Source of the DNA: Marthasterias glacialis
Taxonomy: Eukaryota; Echinodermata; Asteroidea; Forcipulatida; Asteriidae
NCBI GenBank assembly: GCA_911728455.2
Contig: OU452223.1
Coordinates: 13,491,423-13,555,422, forward strand
Direction: 5' to 3'
Length of the DNA stretch: 64,000 nt
Shown here: positions 1 to 12,300 of the stretch, one piece after another
Layout of the letters: the number at the start of each line of letters is the position of its first letter
Numbering within the stretch: position 1 is the stretch's first letter
Notes under the pieces: model-generated
What the model saw: only the letters and a program-made list of their open reading frames with translations
The model's database searches: none
What the model was told of the DNA's origin: nothing
Program-made: the position numbers and the translations under genes

Positions 1-86
1 ATTGACCCCTTCCCCACACACAAACCCTCTTCAGTGATATCTACTCTATCATTTTCTATCATAAAATCGCATAACAATTTTTTGAC

Positions 87-97
87 CAAAATGGCGG
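87..97 (+). promoter_or_regulatory. Second YY1-like site over a Kozak-type ATG, per monomer
   Basis: CAAAATGGCGG matches the YY1 consensus well and lies in the opposite orientation to the YY1-like motif at 255-264. The same ATG (91-93) has A at -3 and G at +4, a favourable eukaryotic start context, and opens a 50-codon frame ending with TAG at 241-243 (peptide begins MAGAHRELPV and contains FEKCFSWNQW). No homolog is recognised, and there is no codon-level evidence for translation. One of the array variants (445, T to C, recurring in three other copies) changes Phe to Leu in that frame. The site recurs every 312 bp except where substitutions touch it (5391, C to A, alters the first base in one copy). 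Confidence 0.35.
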
Positions 98-100
98 GTG

Positions 101-122
101 CTCACAGGGAGCTCCCTGTGAG
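101..122. repeat. 22-bp perfect palindrome, once per 312-bp monomer
   Basis: The half-site CTCACAGGGAG is followed directly by its exact reverse complement CTCCCTGTGAG, with no spacer, centred on GAGCTC. It recurs every 312 bp (413-434, 725-746 and so on to 17261-17282), and none of the substitutions I found falls in it. It could extrude as a cruciform or bind a dimeric protein, but the sequence does not show which. It is also a natural weak point for recombination in a tandem array. Confidence 0.95.
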
Positions 123-250
123 AAATTGTCAATTTTTGACCCCTTTTGAAAAGTGCTTTTCATGGAATCAGTGGATGCGGGCGGCTCTTCGGAGACGTGT
201 CCAACAAACTAGAGGTCCCAACTCGCGTTATTTCGGGAGCTAGCGAGCTT

Positions 251-273
251 TTCCGGCCATCTTGATGACGTCA
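251..273 (-). promoter_or_regulatory. Composite ETS / YY1-like / CRE motif cluster in each 312-bp monomer
   Basis: Read on the minus strand, TGACGTCA (266-273, the full palindromic CRE bound by CREB/ATF proteins in animals) is followed by CAAGATGGCC (255-264, close to the YY1 consensus with its ATGG core) and CCGGAA (251-256, the ETS/GABP core). The cluster repeats every 312 bp. It sits in a CpG-dense segment: of the 13 CpGs I count per monomer, 10 lie between 178 and 270. CRE, YY1 and ETS sites are typical of TATA-less CpG-rich animal promoters. Motif identity is seen directly; binding or transcription is inference. The substitution at 2437 removes the ETS core in one copy, and the one at 15548 changes the YY1 ATG in another. 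The CRE octamer is intact in every copy I checked. Confidence 0.5.
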
Positions 274-297
274 GAGTTGACCTAAAAATTGCTATTT

Positions 298-314
298 GCC
301 CAAATATTGCGAAT
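298..314 (-). other. CENP-B box-like 17-mer, once per 312-bp monomer
   Basis: On the minus strand the 17-mer reads ATTCGCAATATTTGGGC. Against the mammalian CENP-B core NTTCGNNNNANNCGGGN it matches 8 of the 9 fixed positions; only position 13 is T instead of C. It is repeated every 312 bp. Known biology: CENP-B is a pogo-transposase-derived protein binding this box in mammalian centromeric satellites, and box-like sequences have been reported in other animals. Whether any protein binds this variant is unknown, and one degenerate 9-position match in a 312-bp unit searched on both strands could arise by chance. Confidence 0.3.
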
Positions 315-3300
315 TGACCCCTTCCCCACACACAAACCCTCTTCAGTGATATCTACTCTATCATTTTCTATCATAAAATCGCATAACAATTTTTTGACCA
401 AAATGGCGGGTGCTCACAGGGAGCTCCCTGTGAGAAATTGTCAACTTTTGACCCCTTTTGAAAAGTGCTTTTCATGGAATCAGTGGATGCGGGCGGCTCT
501 TCGGAGACGTGTCCAACAAACTAGAGGTCCCAACTCGCGTTATTTCGGGAGCTAGCGAGCTTTTCCGGCCATCTTGATGACGTCAGAGTTGACCTAAAAA
601 TTGCTATTTGCCCAAATATTGCGAATTGACCCCTTCCCCACACACAAACCCTCTTCAGTGATATCTACTCTATCATTTTCTATCATAAAATCGCATAACA
701 ATTTTTTGACCAAAATGGCGGGTGCTCACAGGGAGCTCCCTGTGAGAAATTGTCAATTTTTGACCCCTTTTGAAAAGTGCTTTTCATGGAATCAGTGGAT
801 GCGGGCGGCTCTTCGGAGACGTGTCCAACAAACTAGAGGTCCCAACTCGCGTTATTTCGGGAGCTAGCGAGCTTTTCCGGCCATCTTGATGACGTCAGAG
901 TTGACCTAAAAATTGCTATTTGCCCAAATATTGCGAATTGACCCCTTCCCCACACACAAACCCTCTTCAGTGATATCTACTCTATCATTTTCTATCATAA
1001 AATCGCATAACAATTTTTTGACCAAAATGGCGGGTGCTCACAGGGAGCTCCCTGTGAGAAATTGTCAATTTTTGACCCCTTTTGAAAAGTGCTTTTCATG
1101 GAATCAGTGGATGCGGGCGGCTCTTCGGAGACGTGTCCAACAAACTAGAGGTCCCAACTCGCGTTATTTCGGGAGCTAGCGAGCTTTTCCGGCCATCTTG
1201 ATGACGTCAGAGTTGACCTAAAAATTGCTATTTGCCCAAATATTGCGAATTGACCCCTTCCCCACACACAAACCCTCTTCAGTGATATCTACTCTATCAT
1301 TTTCTATCATAAAATCGCATAACAATTTTTTGACCAAAATGGCGGGTGCTCACAGGGAGCTCCCTGTGAGAAATTGTCAATTTTTGACCCCTTTTGAAAA
1401 GTGCTTTTCATGGAATCAGTGGATGCGGGCGGCTCTTCGGAGACGTGTCCAACAAACTAGAGGTCCCAACTCGCGTTATTTCGGGAGCTAGCGAGCTTTT
1501 CCGGCCATCTTGATGACGTCAGAGTTGACCTAAAAATTGCTATTTGCCCAAATATTGCGAATTGACCCCTTCCCCACACACAAACCCTCTTCAGTGATAT
1601 CTACTCTATCATTTTCTATCTTAAAATCGCATAACAATTTTTTGACCAAAATGGCGGGTGCTCACAGGGAGCTCCCTGTGAGAAATTGTCAATTTTTGAC
1701 CCCTTTTGAAAAGTGCTTTTCATGGAATCAGTGGATGCGGGCGGCTCTTCGGAGACGTGTCCAACAAACTAGAGGTCCCAACTCGCGTTATTTCGGGAGC
1801 TAGCGAGCTTTTCCGGCCATCTTGATGACGTCAGAGTTGACCTAAAAATTGCTATTTGCCCAAATATTGCGAATTGACCCCTTCCCCACACACAAACCCT
1901 CTTCAGTGATATCTACTCTATCATTTTCTATCATAAAATCGCATAAAAATTTTTTGACCAAAATGGCGGGTGCTCACAGGGAGCTCCCTGTGAGAAATTG
2001 TCAATTTTTGACCCCTTTTGAAAAGTGCTTTTCATGGAATCAGTGGATGCGGGCGGCTCTTCGGAGACGTGTCCAACAAACTAGAGGTCCCAACTCGCGT
2101 TATTTCGGGAGCTAGCGAGCTTTTCCGGCCATCTTGATGACGTCAGAGTTGACCTAAAAATTGCTATTTGCCCAAATATTGCGAATTGACCCCTTCCCCA
2201 CACACAAACCCTCTTCAGTGATATCTACTCTATCATTTTCTATCATAAAATCGCATAACAATTTTTTGACCAAAATGGCGGGTGCTCACAGGGAGCTCCC
2301 TGTGAGAAATTGTCAATTTTTGACCCCTTTTGAAAAGTGCTTTTCATGGAATCAGTGGATGCGGGCGGCTCTTCGGAGACGTGTCCAACAAACTAGAGGT
2401 CCCAACTCGCGTTATTTCGGGAGCTAGCGAGCTTTTTCGGCCATCTTGATGACGTCAGAGTTGACCTAAAAATTGCTATTTGCCCAAATATTGCGAATTG
2501 ACCCCTTCCCCACACACAAACCCTCTTCAGTGATATCTACTCTATCATTTTCTATCATAAAATCGCATAACAATTTTTTGACCAAAATGGCGGGTGCTCA
2601 CAGGGAGCTCCCTGTGAGAAATTGTCAATTTTTGACCCCTTTTGAAAAGTGCTTTTCATGGAATCAGTGGATGCGGGCGGCTCTTCGGAGACGTGTCCAA
2701 CAAACTAGAGGTCCCAACTCGCGTTATTTCGGGAGCTAGCGAGCTTTTCCGGCCATCTTGATGACGTCAGAGTTGACCTAAAAATTGCTATTTGCCCAAA
2801 TATTGCGAATTGACCCCTTCCCCACACACAAACCCTCTTCAGTGATATCTACTCTATCATTTTCTATCATAAAATCGCATAACAATTTTTTGACCAAAAT
2901 GGCGGGTGCTCACAGGGAGCTCCCTGTGAGAAATTGTCAATTTTTGACCCCTTTTGAAAAGTGCTTTTCATGGAATCAGTGGATGCGGGCGGCTCTTCGG
3001 AGACGTGTCCAACAAACTAGAGGTCCCAACTCGCGTTATTTCGGGAGCTAGCGAGCTTTTCCGGCCATCTTGATGACGTCAGAGTTGACCTAAAAATTGC
3101 TATTTGCCCAAATATTGCGAATTGACCCCTTCCCCACACACAAACCCTCTTCAGTGATATCTACTCTATCATTTTCTATCATAAAATCGCATAACAATTT
3201 TTTGACCAAAATGGCGGGTGCTCACAGGGAGCTCCCTGTGAGAAATTGTCAATTTTTGACCCCTTTTGAAAAGTGCTTTTCATGGAATCAGTGGATGCGG

Positions 3301-6300
3301 GCGGCTCTTCGGAGACGTGTCCAACAAACTAGAGGTCCCAACTCGCGTTATTTCGGGAGCTAGCGAGCTTTTCCGGCCATCTTGATGACGTCAGAGTTGA
3401 CCTAAAAATTGCTATTTGCCCAAATATTGCGAATTGACCCCTTCCCCACACACAAACCCTCTTCAGTGATATCTACTCTATCATTTTCTATCATAAAATC
3501 GCATAACAATTTTTTGACCAAAATGGCGGGTGCTCACAGGGAGCTCCCTGTGAGAAATTGTCAATTTTTGACCCCTTTTGAAAAGTGCTTTTCATGGAAT
3601 CAGTGGATGCGGGCGGCTCTTCGGAGACGTGTCCAACAAACTAGAGGTCCCAACTCGCGTTATTTCGGGAGCTAGCGAGCTTTTCCGGCCATCTTGATGA
3701 CGTCAGAGTTGACCTAAAAATTGCTATTTGCCCAAATATTGCGAATTGACCCCTTCCCCACACACAAACCCTCTTCAGTGATATCTACTCTATCATTTTC
3801 TATCATAAAATCGCATAACAATTTTTTGACCAAAATGGCGGGTGCTCACAGGGAGCTCCCTGTGAGAAATTGTCAATTTTTGACCCCTTTTGAAAAGTGC
3901 TTTTCATGGAATCAGTGGATGCGGGCGGCTCTTCGGAGACGTGTCCAACAAACTAGAGGTCCCAACTCGCGTTATTTCGGGAGCTAGCGAGCTTTTCCGG
4001 CCATCTTGATGACGTCAGAGTTGACCTAAAAATTGCTATTTGCCCAAATATTGCGAATTGACCCCTTCCCCACACACAAACCCTCTTCAGTGATATCTAC
4101 TCTATCATTTTCTATCATAAAATCGCATAACAATTTTTTGACCAAAATGGCGGGTGCTCACAGGGAGCTCCCTGTGAGAAATTGTCAATTTTTGACCCCT
4201 TTTGAAAAGTGCTTTTCATGGAATCAGTGGATGCGGGCGGCTCTTCGGAGACGTGTCCAACAAACTAGAGGTCCCAACTCGCGTTATTTCGGGAGCTAGC
4301 GAGCTTTTCCGGCCATCTTGATGACGTCAGAGTTGACCTAAAAATTGCTATTTGCCCAAATATTGCGAATTGACCCCTTCCCCACACACAAACCCTCTTC
4401 AGTGATATCTACTCTATCATTTTCTATCATAAAATCGCATAACAATTTTTTGACCAAAATGGCGGGTGCTCACAGGGAGCTCCCTGTGAGAAATTGTCAA
4501 TTTTTGACCCCTTTTGAAAAGTGCTTTTCATGGAATCAGTGGATGCGGGCGGCTCTTCGGAGACGTGTCCAACAAACTAGAGGTCCCAACTCGCGTTATT
4601 TCGGGAGCTAGCGAGCTTTTCCGGCCATCTTGATGACGTCAGAGTTGACCTAAAAATTGCTATTTGCCCAAATATTGCGAATTGACCCCTTCCCCACACA
4701 CAAACCCTCTTCAGTGATATCTACTCTATCATTTTCTATCATAAAATCGCATAACAATTTTTTGACCAAAATGGCGGGTGCTCACAGGGAGCTCCCTGTG
4801 AGAAATTGTCAATTTTTGACCCCTTTTGAAAAGTGCTTTTCATGGAATCAGTGGATGCGGGCGGCTCTTCGGAGACGTGTCCAACAAACTAGAGGTCCCA
4901 ACTCGCGTTATTTCGGGAGCTAGCGAGCTTTTCCGGCCATCTTGATGACGTCAGAGTTGACCTAAAAATTGCTATTTGCCCAAATATTGCGAATTGACCC
5001 CTTCCCCACACACAAACCCTCTTCAGTGATATCTACTCTATCATTTTCTATCATAAAATCGCATAACAATTTTTTGACCAAAATGGCGGGTGCTCACAGG
5101 GAGCTCCCTGTGAGAAATTGTCAATTTTTGACCCCTTTTGAAAAGTGCTTTTCATGGAATCAGTGGATGCGGGCGGCTCTTCGGAGACGTGTCCAACAAA
5201 CTAGAGGTCCCAACTCGCGTTATTTCGGGAGCTAGCGAGCTTTTCCGGCCATCTTGATGACGTCAGAGTTGACCTAAAAATTGCTATTTGCCCAAATATT
5301 GCGAATTGACCCCTTCCCCACACACAAACCCTCTTCAGTGATATCTACTCTATCATTTTCTATCATAAAATCGCATAACAATTTTTTGACAAAAATGGCG
5401 GGTGCTCACAGGGAGCTCCCTGTGAGAAATTGTCAACTTTTGACCCCTTTTGAAAAGTGCTTTTCATGGAATCAGTGGATGCGGGCGGCTCTTCGGAGAC
5501 GTGTCCAACAAACTAGAGGTCCCAACTCGCGTTATTTCGGGAGCTAGCGAGCTTTTCCGGCCATCTTGATGACGTCAGAGTTGACCTAAAAATTGCTATT
5601 TGCCCAAATATTGCGAATTGACCCCTTCCCCACACACAAACCCTCTTCAGTGATATCTACTCTATCATTTTCTATCATAAAATCGCATAAAAATTTTTTG
5701 ACCAAAATGGCGGGTGCTCACAGGGAGCTCCCTGTGAGAAATTGTCAATTTTTGACCCCTTTTGAAAAGTGCTTTTCATGGAATCAGTGGATGCGGGCGG
5801 CTCTTCGGAGACGTGTCCAACAAACTAGAGGTCCCAACTCGCGTTATTTCGGGAGCTAGCGAGCTTTTCCGGCCATCTTGATGACGTCAGAGTTGACCTA
5901 AAAATTGCTATTTGCCCAAATATTGCGAATTGACCCCTTCCCCACACACAAACCCTCTTCAGTGATATCTACTCTATCATTTTCTATCTTAAAATCGCAT
6001 AACAATTTTTTGACCAAAATGGCGGGTGCTCACAGGGAGCTCCCTGTGAGAAATTGTCAATTTTTGACCCCTTTTGAAAAGTGCTTTTCATGGAATCAGT
6101 GGATGCGGGCGGCTCTTCGGAGACGTGTCCAACAAACTAGAGGTCCCAACTCGCGTTATTTCGGGAGCTAGCGAGCTTTTCCGGCCATCTTGATGACGTC
6201 AGAGTTGACCTAAAAATTGCTATTTGCCCAAATATTGCGAATTGACCCCTTCCCCACACACAAACCCTCTTCAGTGATATCTACTCTATCATTTTCTATC

Positions 6301-9300
6301 ATAAAATCGCATAACAATTTTTTGACCAAAATGGCGGGTGCTCACAGGGAGCTCCCTGTGAGAAATTGTCAATTTTTGACCCCTTTTGAAAAGTGCTTTT
6401 CATGGAATCAGTGGATGCGGGCGGCTCTTCGGAGACGTGTCCAACAAACTAGAGGTCCCAACTCGCGTTATTTCGGGAGCTAGCGAGCTTTTCCGGCCAT
6501 CTTGATGACGTCAGAGTTGACCTAAAAATTGCTATTTGCCCAAATATTGCGAATTGACCCCTTCCCCACACACAAACCCTCTTCAGTGATATCTACTCTA
6601 TCATTTTCTATCATAAAATCGCATAACAATTTTTTGACCAAAATGGCGGGTGCTCACAGGGAGCTCCCTGTGAGAAATTGTCAATTTTTGACCCCTTTTG
6701 AAAAGTGCTTTTCATGGAATCAGTGGATGCGGGCGGCTCTTCGGAGACGTGTCCAACAAACTAGAGGTCCCAACTCGCGTTATTTCGGGAGCTAGCGAGC
6801 TTTTCCGGCCATCTTGATGACGTCAGAGTTGACCTAAAAATTGCTATTTGCCCAAATATTGCGAATTGACCCCTTCCCCACACACAAACCCTCTTCAGTG
6901 ATATCTACTCTATCATTTTCTATCATAAAATCGCATAACAATTTTTTGACCAAAATGGCGGGTGCTCACAGGGAGCTCCCTGTGAGAAATTGTCAATTTT
7001 TGACCCCTTTTGAAAAGTGCTTTTCATGGAATCAGTGGATGCGGGCGGCTCTTCGGAGACGTGTCCAACAAACTAGAGGTCCCAACTCGCGTTATTTCGG
7101 GAGCTAGCGAGCTTTTCCGGCCATCTTGATGACGTCAGAGTTGACCTAAAAATTGCTATTTGCCCAAATATTGCGAATTGACCCCTTCCCCACACACAAA
7201 CCCTCTTCAGTGATTTCTACTCTATCATTTTCTATCATAAAATCGCATAACAATTTTTTGACCAAAATGGCGGGTGCTCACAGGGAGCTCCCTGTGAGAA
7301 ATTGTCAATTTTTGACCCCTTTTGAAAAGTGCTTTTCATGGAATCAGTGGATGCGGGCGGCTCTTCGGAGACGTGTCCAACAAACTAGAGGTCCCAACTC
7401 GCGTTATTTCGGGAGCTAGCGAGCTTTTCCGGCCATCTTGATGACGTCAGAGTTGACCTAAAAATTGCTATTTGCCCAAATATTGCGAATTGACCCCTTC
7501 CCCACACACAAACCCTCTTCAGTGATATCTACTCTATCATTTTCTATCATAAAATCGCATAACAATTTTTTGACCAAAATGGCGGGTGCTCACAGGGAGC
7601 TCCCTGTGAGAAATTGTCAATTTTTGACCCCTTTTGAAAAGTGCTTTTCATGGAATCAGTGGATGCGGGCGGCTCTTCGGAGACGTGTCCAACAAACTAG
7701 AGGTCCCAACTCGCGTTATTTCGGGAGCTAGCGAGCTTTTCCGGCCATCTTGATGACGTCAGAGTTGACCTAAAAATTGCTATTTGCCCAAATATTGCGA
7801 ATTGACCCCTTCCCCACACACAAACCCTCTTCAGTGATATCTACTCTATCATTTTCTATCATAAAATCGCATAACAATTTTTTGACCAAAATGGCGGGTG
7901 CTCACAGGGAGCTCCCTGTGAGAAATTGTCAACTTTTGACCCCTTTTGAAAAGTGCTTTTCATGGAATCAGTGGATGCGGGCGGCTCTTCGGAGACGTGT
8001 CCAACAAACTAGAGGTCCCAACTCGCGTTATTTCGGGAGCTAGCGAGCTTTTCCGGCCATCTTGATGACGTCAGAGTTGACCTAAAAATTGCTATTTGCC
8101 CAAATATTGCGAATTGACCCCTTCCCCACACACAAACCCTCTTCAGTGATATCTACTCTATCATTTTCTATCATAAAATCGCATAACAATTTTTTGACCA
8201 AAATGGCGGGTGCTCACAGGGAGCTCCCTGTGAGAAATTGTCAACTTTTGACCCCTTTTGAAAAGTGCTTTTCATGGAATCAGTGGATGCGGGCGGCTCT
8301 TCGGAGACGTGTCCAACAAACTAGAGGTCCCAACTCGCGTTATTTCGGGAGCTAGCGAGCTTTTCCGGCCATCTTGATGACGTCAGAGTTGACCTAAAAA
8401 TTGCTATTTGCCCAAATATTGCGAATTGACCCCTTCCCCACACACAAACCCTCTTCAGTGATATCTACTCTATCATTTTCTATCATAAAATCGCATAACA
8501 ATTTTTTGACCAAAATGGCGGGTGCTCACAGGGAGCTCCCTGTGAGAAATTGTCAATTTTTGACCCCTTTTGAAAAGTGCTTTTCATGGAATCAGTGGAT
8601 GCGGGCGGCTCTTCGGAGACGTGTCCAACAAACTAGAGGTCCCAACTCGCGTTATTTCGGGAGCTAGCGAGCTTTTCCGGCCATCTTGATGACGTCAGAG
8701 TTGACCTAAAAATTGCTATTTGCCCAAATATTGCGAATTGCCCCCTTCCCCACACACAAACCCTCTTCAGTGATATCTACTCTATCATTTTCTATCATAA
8801 AATCGCATAACAATTTTTTGACCAAAATGGCGGGTGCTCACAGGGAGCTCCCTGTGAGAAATTGTCAATTTTTGACCCCTTTTGAAAAGTGCTTTTCATG
8901 GAATCAGTGGATGCGGGCGGCTCTTCGGAGACGTGTCCAACAAACTAGAGGTCCCAACTCGCGTTATTTCGGGAGCTAGCGAGCTTTTCCGGCCATCTTG
9001 ATGACGTCAGAGTTGACCTAAAAATTGCTATTTGCCCAAATATTGCGAATTGACCCCTTCCCCACACACAAACCCTCTTCAGTGATATCTACTCTATCAT
9101 TTTCTATCATAAAATCGCATAACAATTTTTTGACCAAAATGGCGGGTGCTCACAGGGAGCTCCCTGTGAGAAATTGTCAATTTTTGACCCCTTTTGAAAA
9201 GTGCTTTTCATGGAATCAGTGGATGCGGGCGGCTCTTCGGAGACGTGTCCAACAAACTAGAGGTCCCAACTCGCGTTATTTCGGGAGCTAGCGAGCTTTT

Positions 9301-12300
9301 CCGGCCATCTTGATGACGTCAGAGTTGACCTAAAAATTGCTATTTGCCCAAATATTGCGAATTGACCCCTTCCCCACACACAAACCCTCTTCAGTGATAT
9401 CTACTCTATCATTTTCTATCATAAAATCGCATAACAATTTTTTGACCAAAATGGCGGGTGCTCACAGGGAGCTCCCTGTGAGAAATTGTCAATTTTTGAC
9501 CCCTTTTGAAAAGTGCTTTTCATGGAATCAGTGGATGCGGGCGGCTCTTCGGAGACGTGTCCAACAAACTAGAGGTCCCAACTCGCGTTATTTCGGGAGC
9601 TAGCGAGCTTTTCCGGCCATCTTGATGACGTCAGAGTTGACCTAAAAATTGCTATTTGCCCAAATATTGCGAATTGACCCCTTCCCCACACACAAACCCT
9701 CTTCAGTGATATCTACTCTATCATTTTCTATCATAAAATCGCATAACAATTTTTTGACCAAAATGGCGGGTGCTCACAGGGAGCTCCCTGTGAGAAATTG
9801 TCAATTTTTGACCCCTTTTGAAAAGTGCTTTTCATGGAATCAGTGGATGCGGGCGGCTCTTCGGAGACGTGTCCAACAAACTAGAGGTCCCAACTCGCGT
9901 TATTTCGGGAGCTAGCGAGCTTTTCCGGCCATCTTGATGACGTCAGAGTTGACCTAAAAATTGCTATTTGCCCAAATATTGCGAATTGACCCCTTCCCCA
10001 CACACAAACCCTCTTCAGTGATATCTACTCTATCATTTTCTATCATAAAATCGCATAACAATTTTTTGACCAAAATGGCGGGTGCTCACAGGGAGCTCCC
10101 TGTGAGAAATTGTCAATTTTTGACCCCTTTTGAAAAGTGCTTTTCATGGAATCAGTGGATGCGGGCGGCTCTTCGGAGACGTGTCCAACAAACTAGAGGT
10201 CCCAACTCGCGTTATTTCGGGAGCTAGCGAGCTTTTCCGGCCATCTTGATGACGTCAGAGTTGACCTAAAAATTGCTATTTGCCCAAATATTGCGAATTG
10301 ACCCCTTCCCCACACACAAACCCTCTTCAGTGATATCTACTCTATCATTTTCTATCATAAAATCGCATAACAATTTTTTGACCAAAATGGCGGGTGCTCA
10401 CAGGGAGCTCCCTGTGAGAAATTGTCAATTTTTGACCCCTTTTGAAAAGTGCTTTTCATGGAATCAGTGGATGCGGGCGGCTCTTCGGAGACGTGTCCAA
10501 CAAACTAGAGGTCCCAACTCGCGTTATTTCGGGAGCTAGCGAGCTTTTCCGGCCATCTTGATGACGTCAGAGTTGACCTAAAAATTGCTATTTGCCCAAA
10601 TATTGCGAATTGACCCCTTCCCCACACACAAACCCTCTTCAGTGATATCTACTCTATCATTTTCTATCATAAAATCGCATAACAATTTTTTGACCAAAAT
10701 GGCGGGTGCTCACAGGGAGCTCCCTGTGAGAAATTGTCAATTTTTGACCCCTTTTGAAAAGTGCTTTTCATGGAATCAGTGGATGCGGGCGGCTCTTCGG
10801 AGACGTGTCCAACAAACTAGAGGTCCCAACTCGCGTTATTTCGGGAGCTAGCGAGCTTTTCCGGCCATCTTGATGACGTCAGAGTTGACCTAAAAATTGC
10901 TATTTGCCCAAATATTGCGAATTGACCCCTTCCCCACACACAAACCCTCTTCAGTGATATCTACTCTATCATTTTCTATCATAAAATCGCATAACAATTT
11001 TTTGACCAAAATGGCGGGTGCTCACAGGGAGCTCCCTGTGAGAAATTGTCAATTTTTGACCCCTTTTGAAAAGTGCTTTTCATGGAATCAGTGGATGCGG
11101 GCGGCTCTTCGGAGACGTGTCCAACAAACTAGAGGTCCCAACTCGCGTTATTTCGGGAGCTAGCGAGCTTTTCCGGCCATCTTGATGACGTCAGAGTTGA
11201 CCTAAAAATTGCTATTTGCCCAAATATTGCGAATTGACCCCTTCCCCACACACAAACCCTCTTCAGTGATATCTACTCTATCATTTTCTATCATAAAATC
11301 GCATAACAATTTTTTGACCAAAATGGCGGGTGCTCACAGGGAGCTCCCTGTGAGAAATTGTCAATTTTTGACCCCTTTTGAAAAGTGCTTTTCATGGAAT
11401 CAGTGGATGCGGGCGGCTCTTCGGAGACGTGTCCAACAAACTAGAGGTCCCAACTCGCGTTATTTCGGGAGCTAGCGAGCTTTTCCGGCCATCTTGATGA
11501 CGTCAGAGTTGACCTAAAAATTGCTATTTGCCCAAATATTGCGAATTGACCCCTTCCCCACACACAAACCCTCTTCAGTGATATCTACTCTATCATTTTC
11601 TATCATAAAATCGCATAACAATTTTTTGACCAAAATGGCGGGTGCTCACAGGGAGCTCCCTGTGAGAAATTGTCAATTTTTGACCCCTTTTGAAAAGTGC
11701 TTTTCATGGAATCAGTGGATGCGGGCGGCTCTTCGGAGACGTGTCCAACAAACTAGAGGTCCCAACTCGCGTTATTTCGGGAGCTAGCGAGCTTTTCCGG
11801 CCATCTTGATGACGTCAGAGTTGACCTAAAAATTGCTATTTGCCCAAATATTGCGAATTGACCCCTTCCCCACACACAAACCCTCTTCAGTGATATCTAC
11901 TCTATCATTTTCTATCATAAAATCGCATAACAATTTTTTGACCAAAATGGCGGGTGCTCACAGGGAGCTCCCTGTGAGAAATTGTCAATTTTTGACCCCT
12001 TTTGAAAAGTGCTTTTCATGGAATCAGTGGATGCGGGCGGCTCTTCGGAGACGTGTCCAACAAACTAGAGGTCCCAACTCGCGTTATTTCGGGAGCTAGC
12101 GAGCTTTTCCGGCCATCTTGATGACGTCAGAGTTGACCTAAAAATTGCTATTTGCCCAAATATTGCGAATTGACCCCTTCCCCACACACAAACCCTCTTC
12201 AGTGATATCTACTCTATCATTTTCTATCATAAAATCGCATAACAATTTTTTGACCAAAATGGCGGGTGCTCACAGGGAGCTCCCTGTGAGAAATTGTCAA

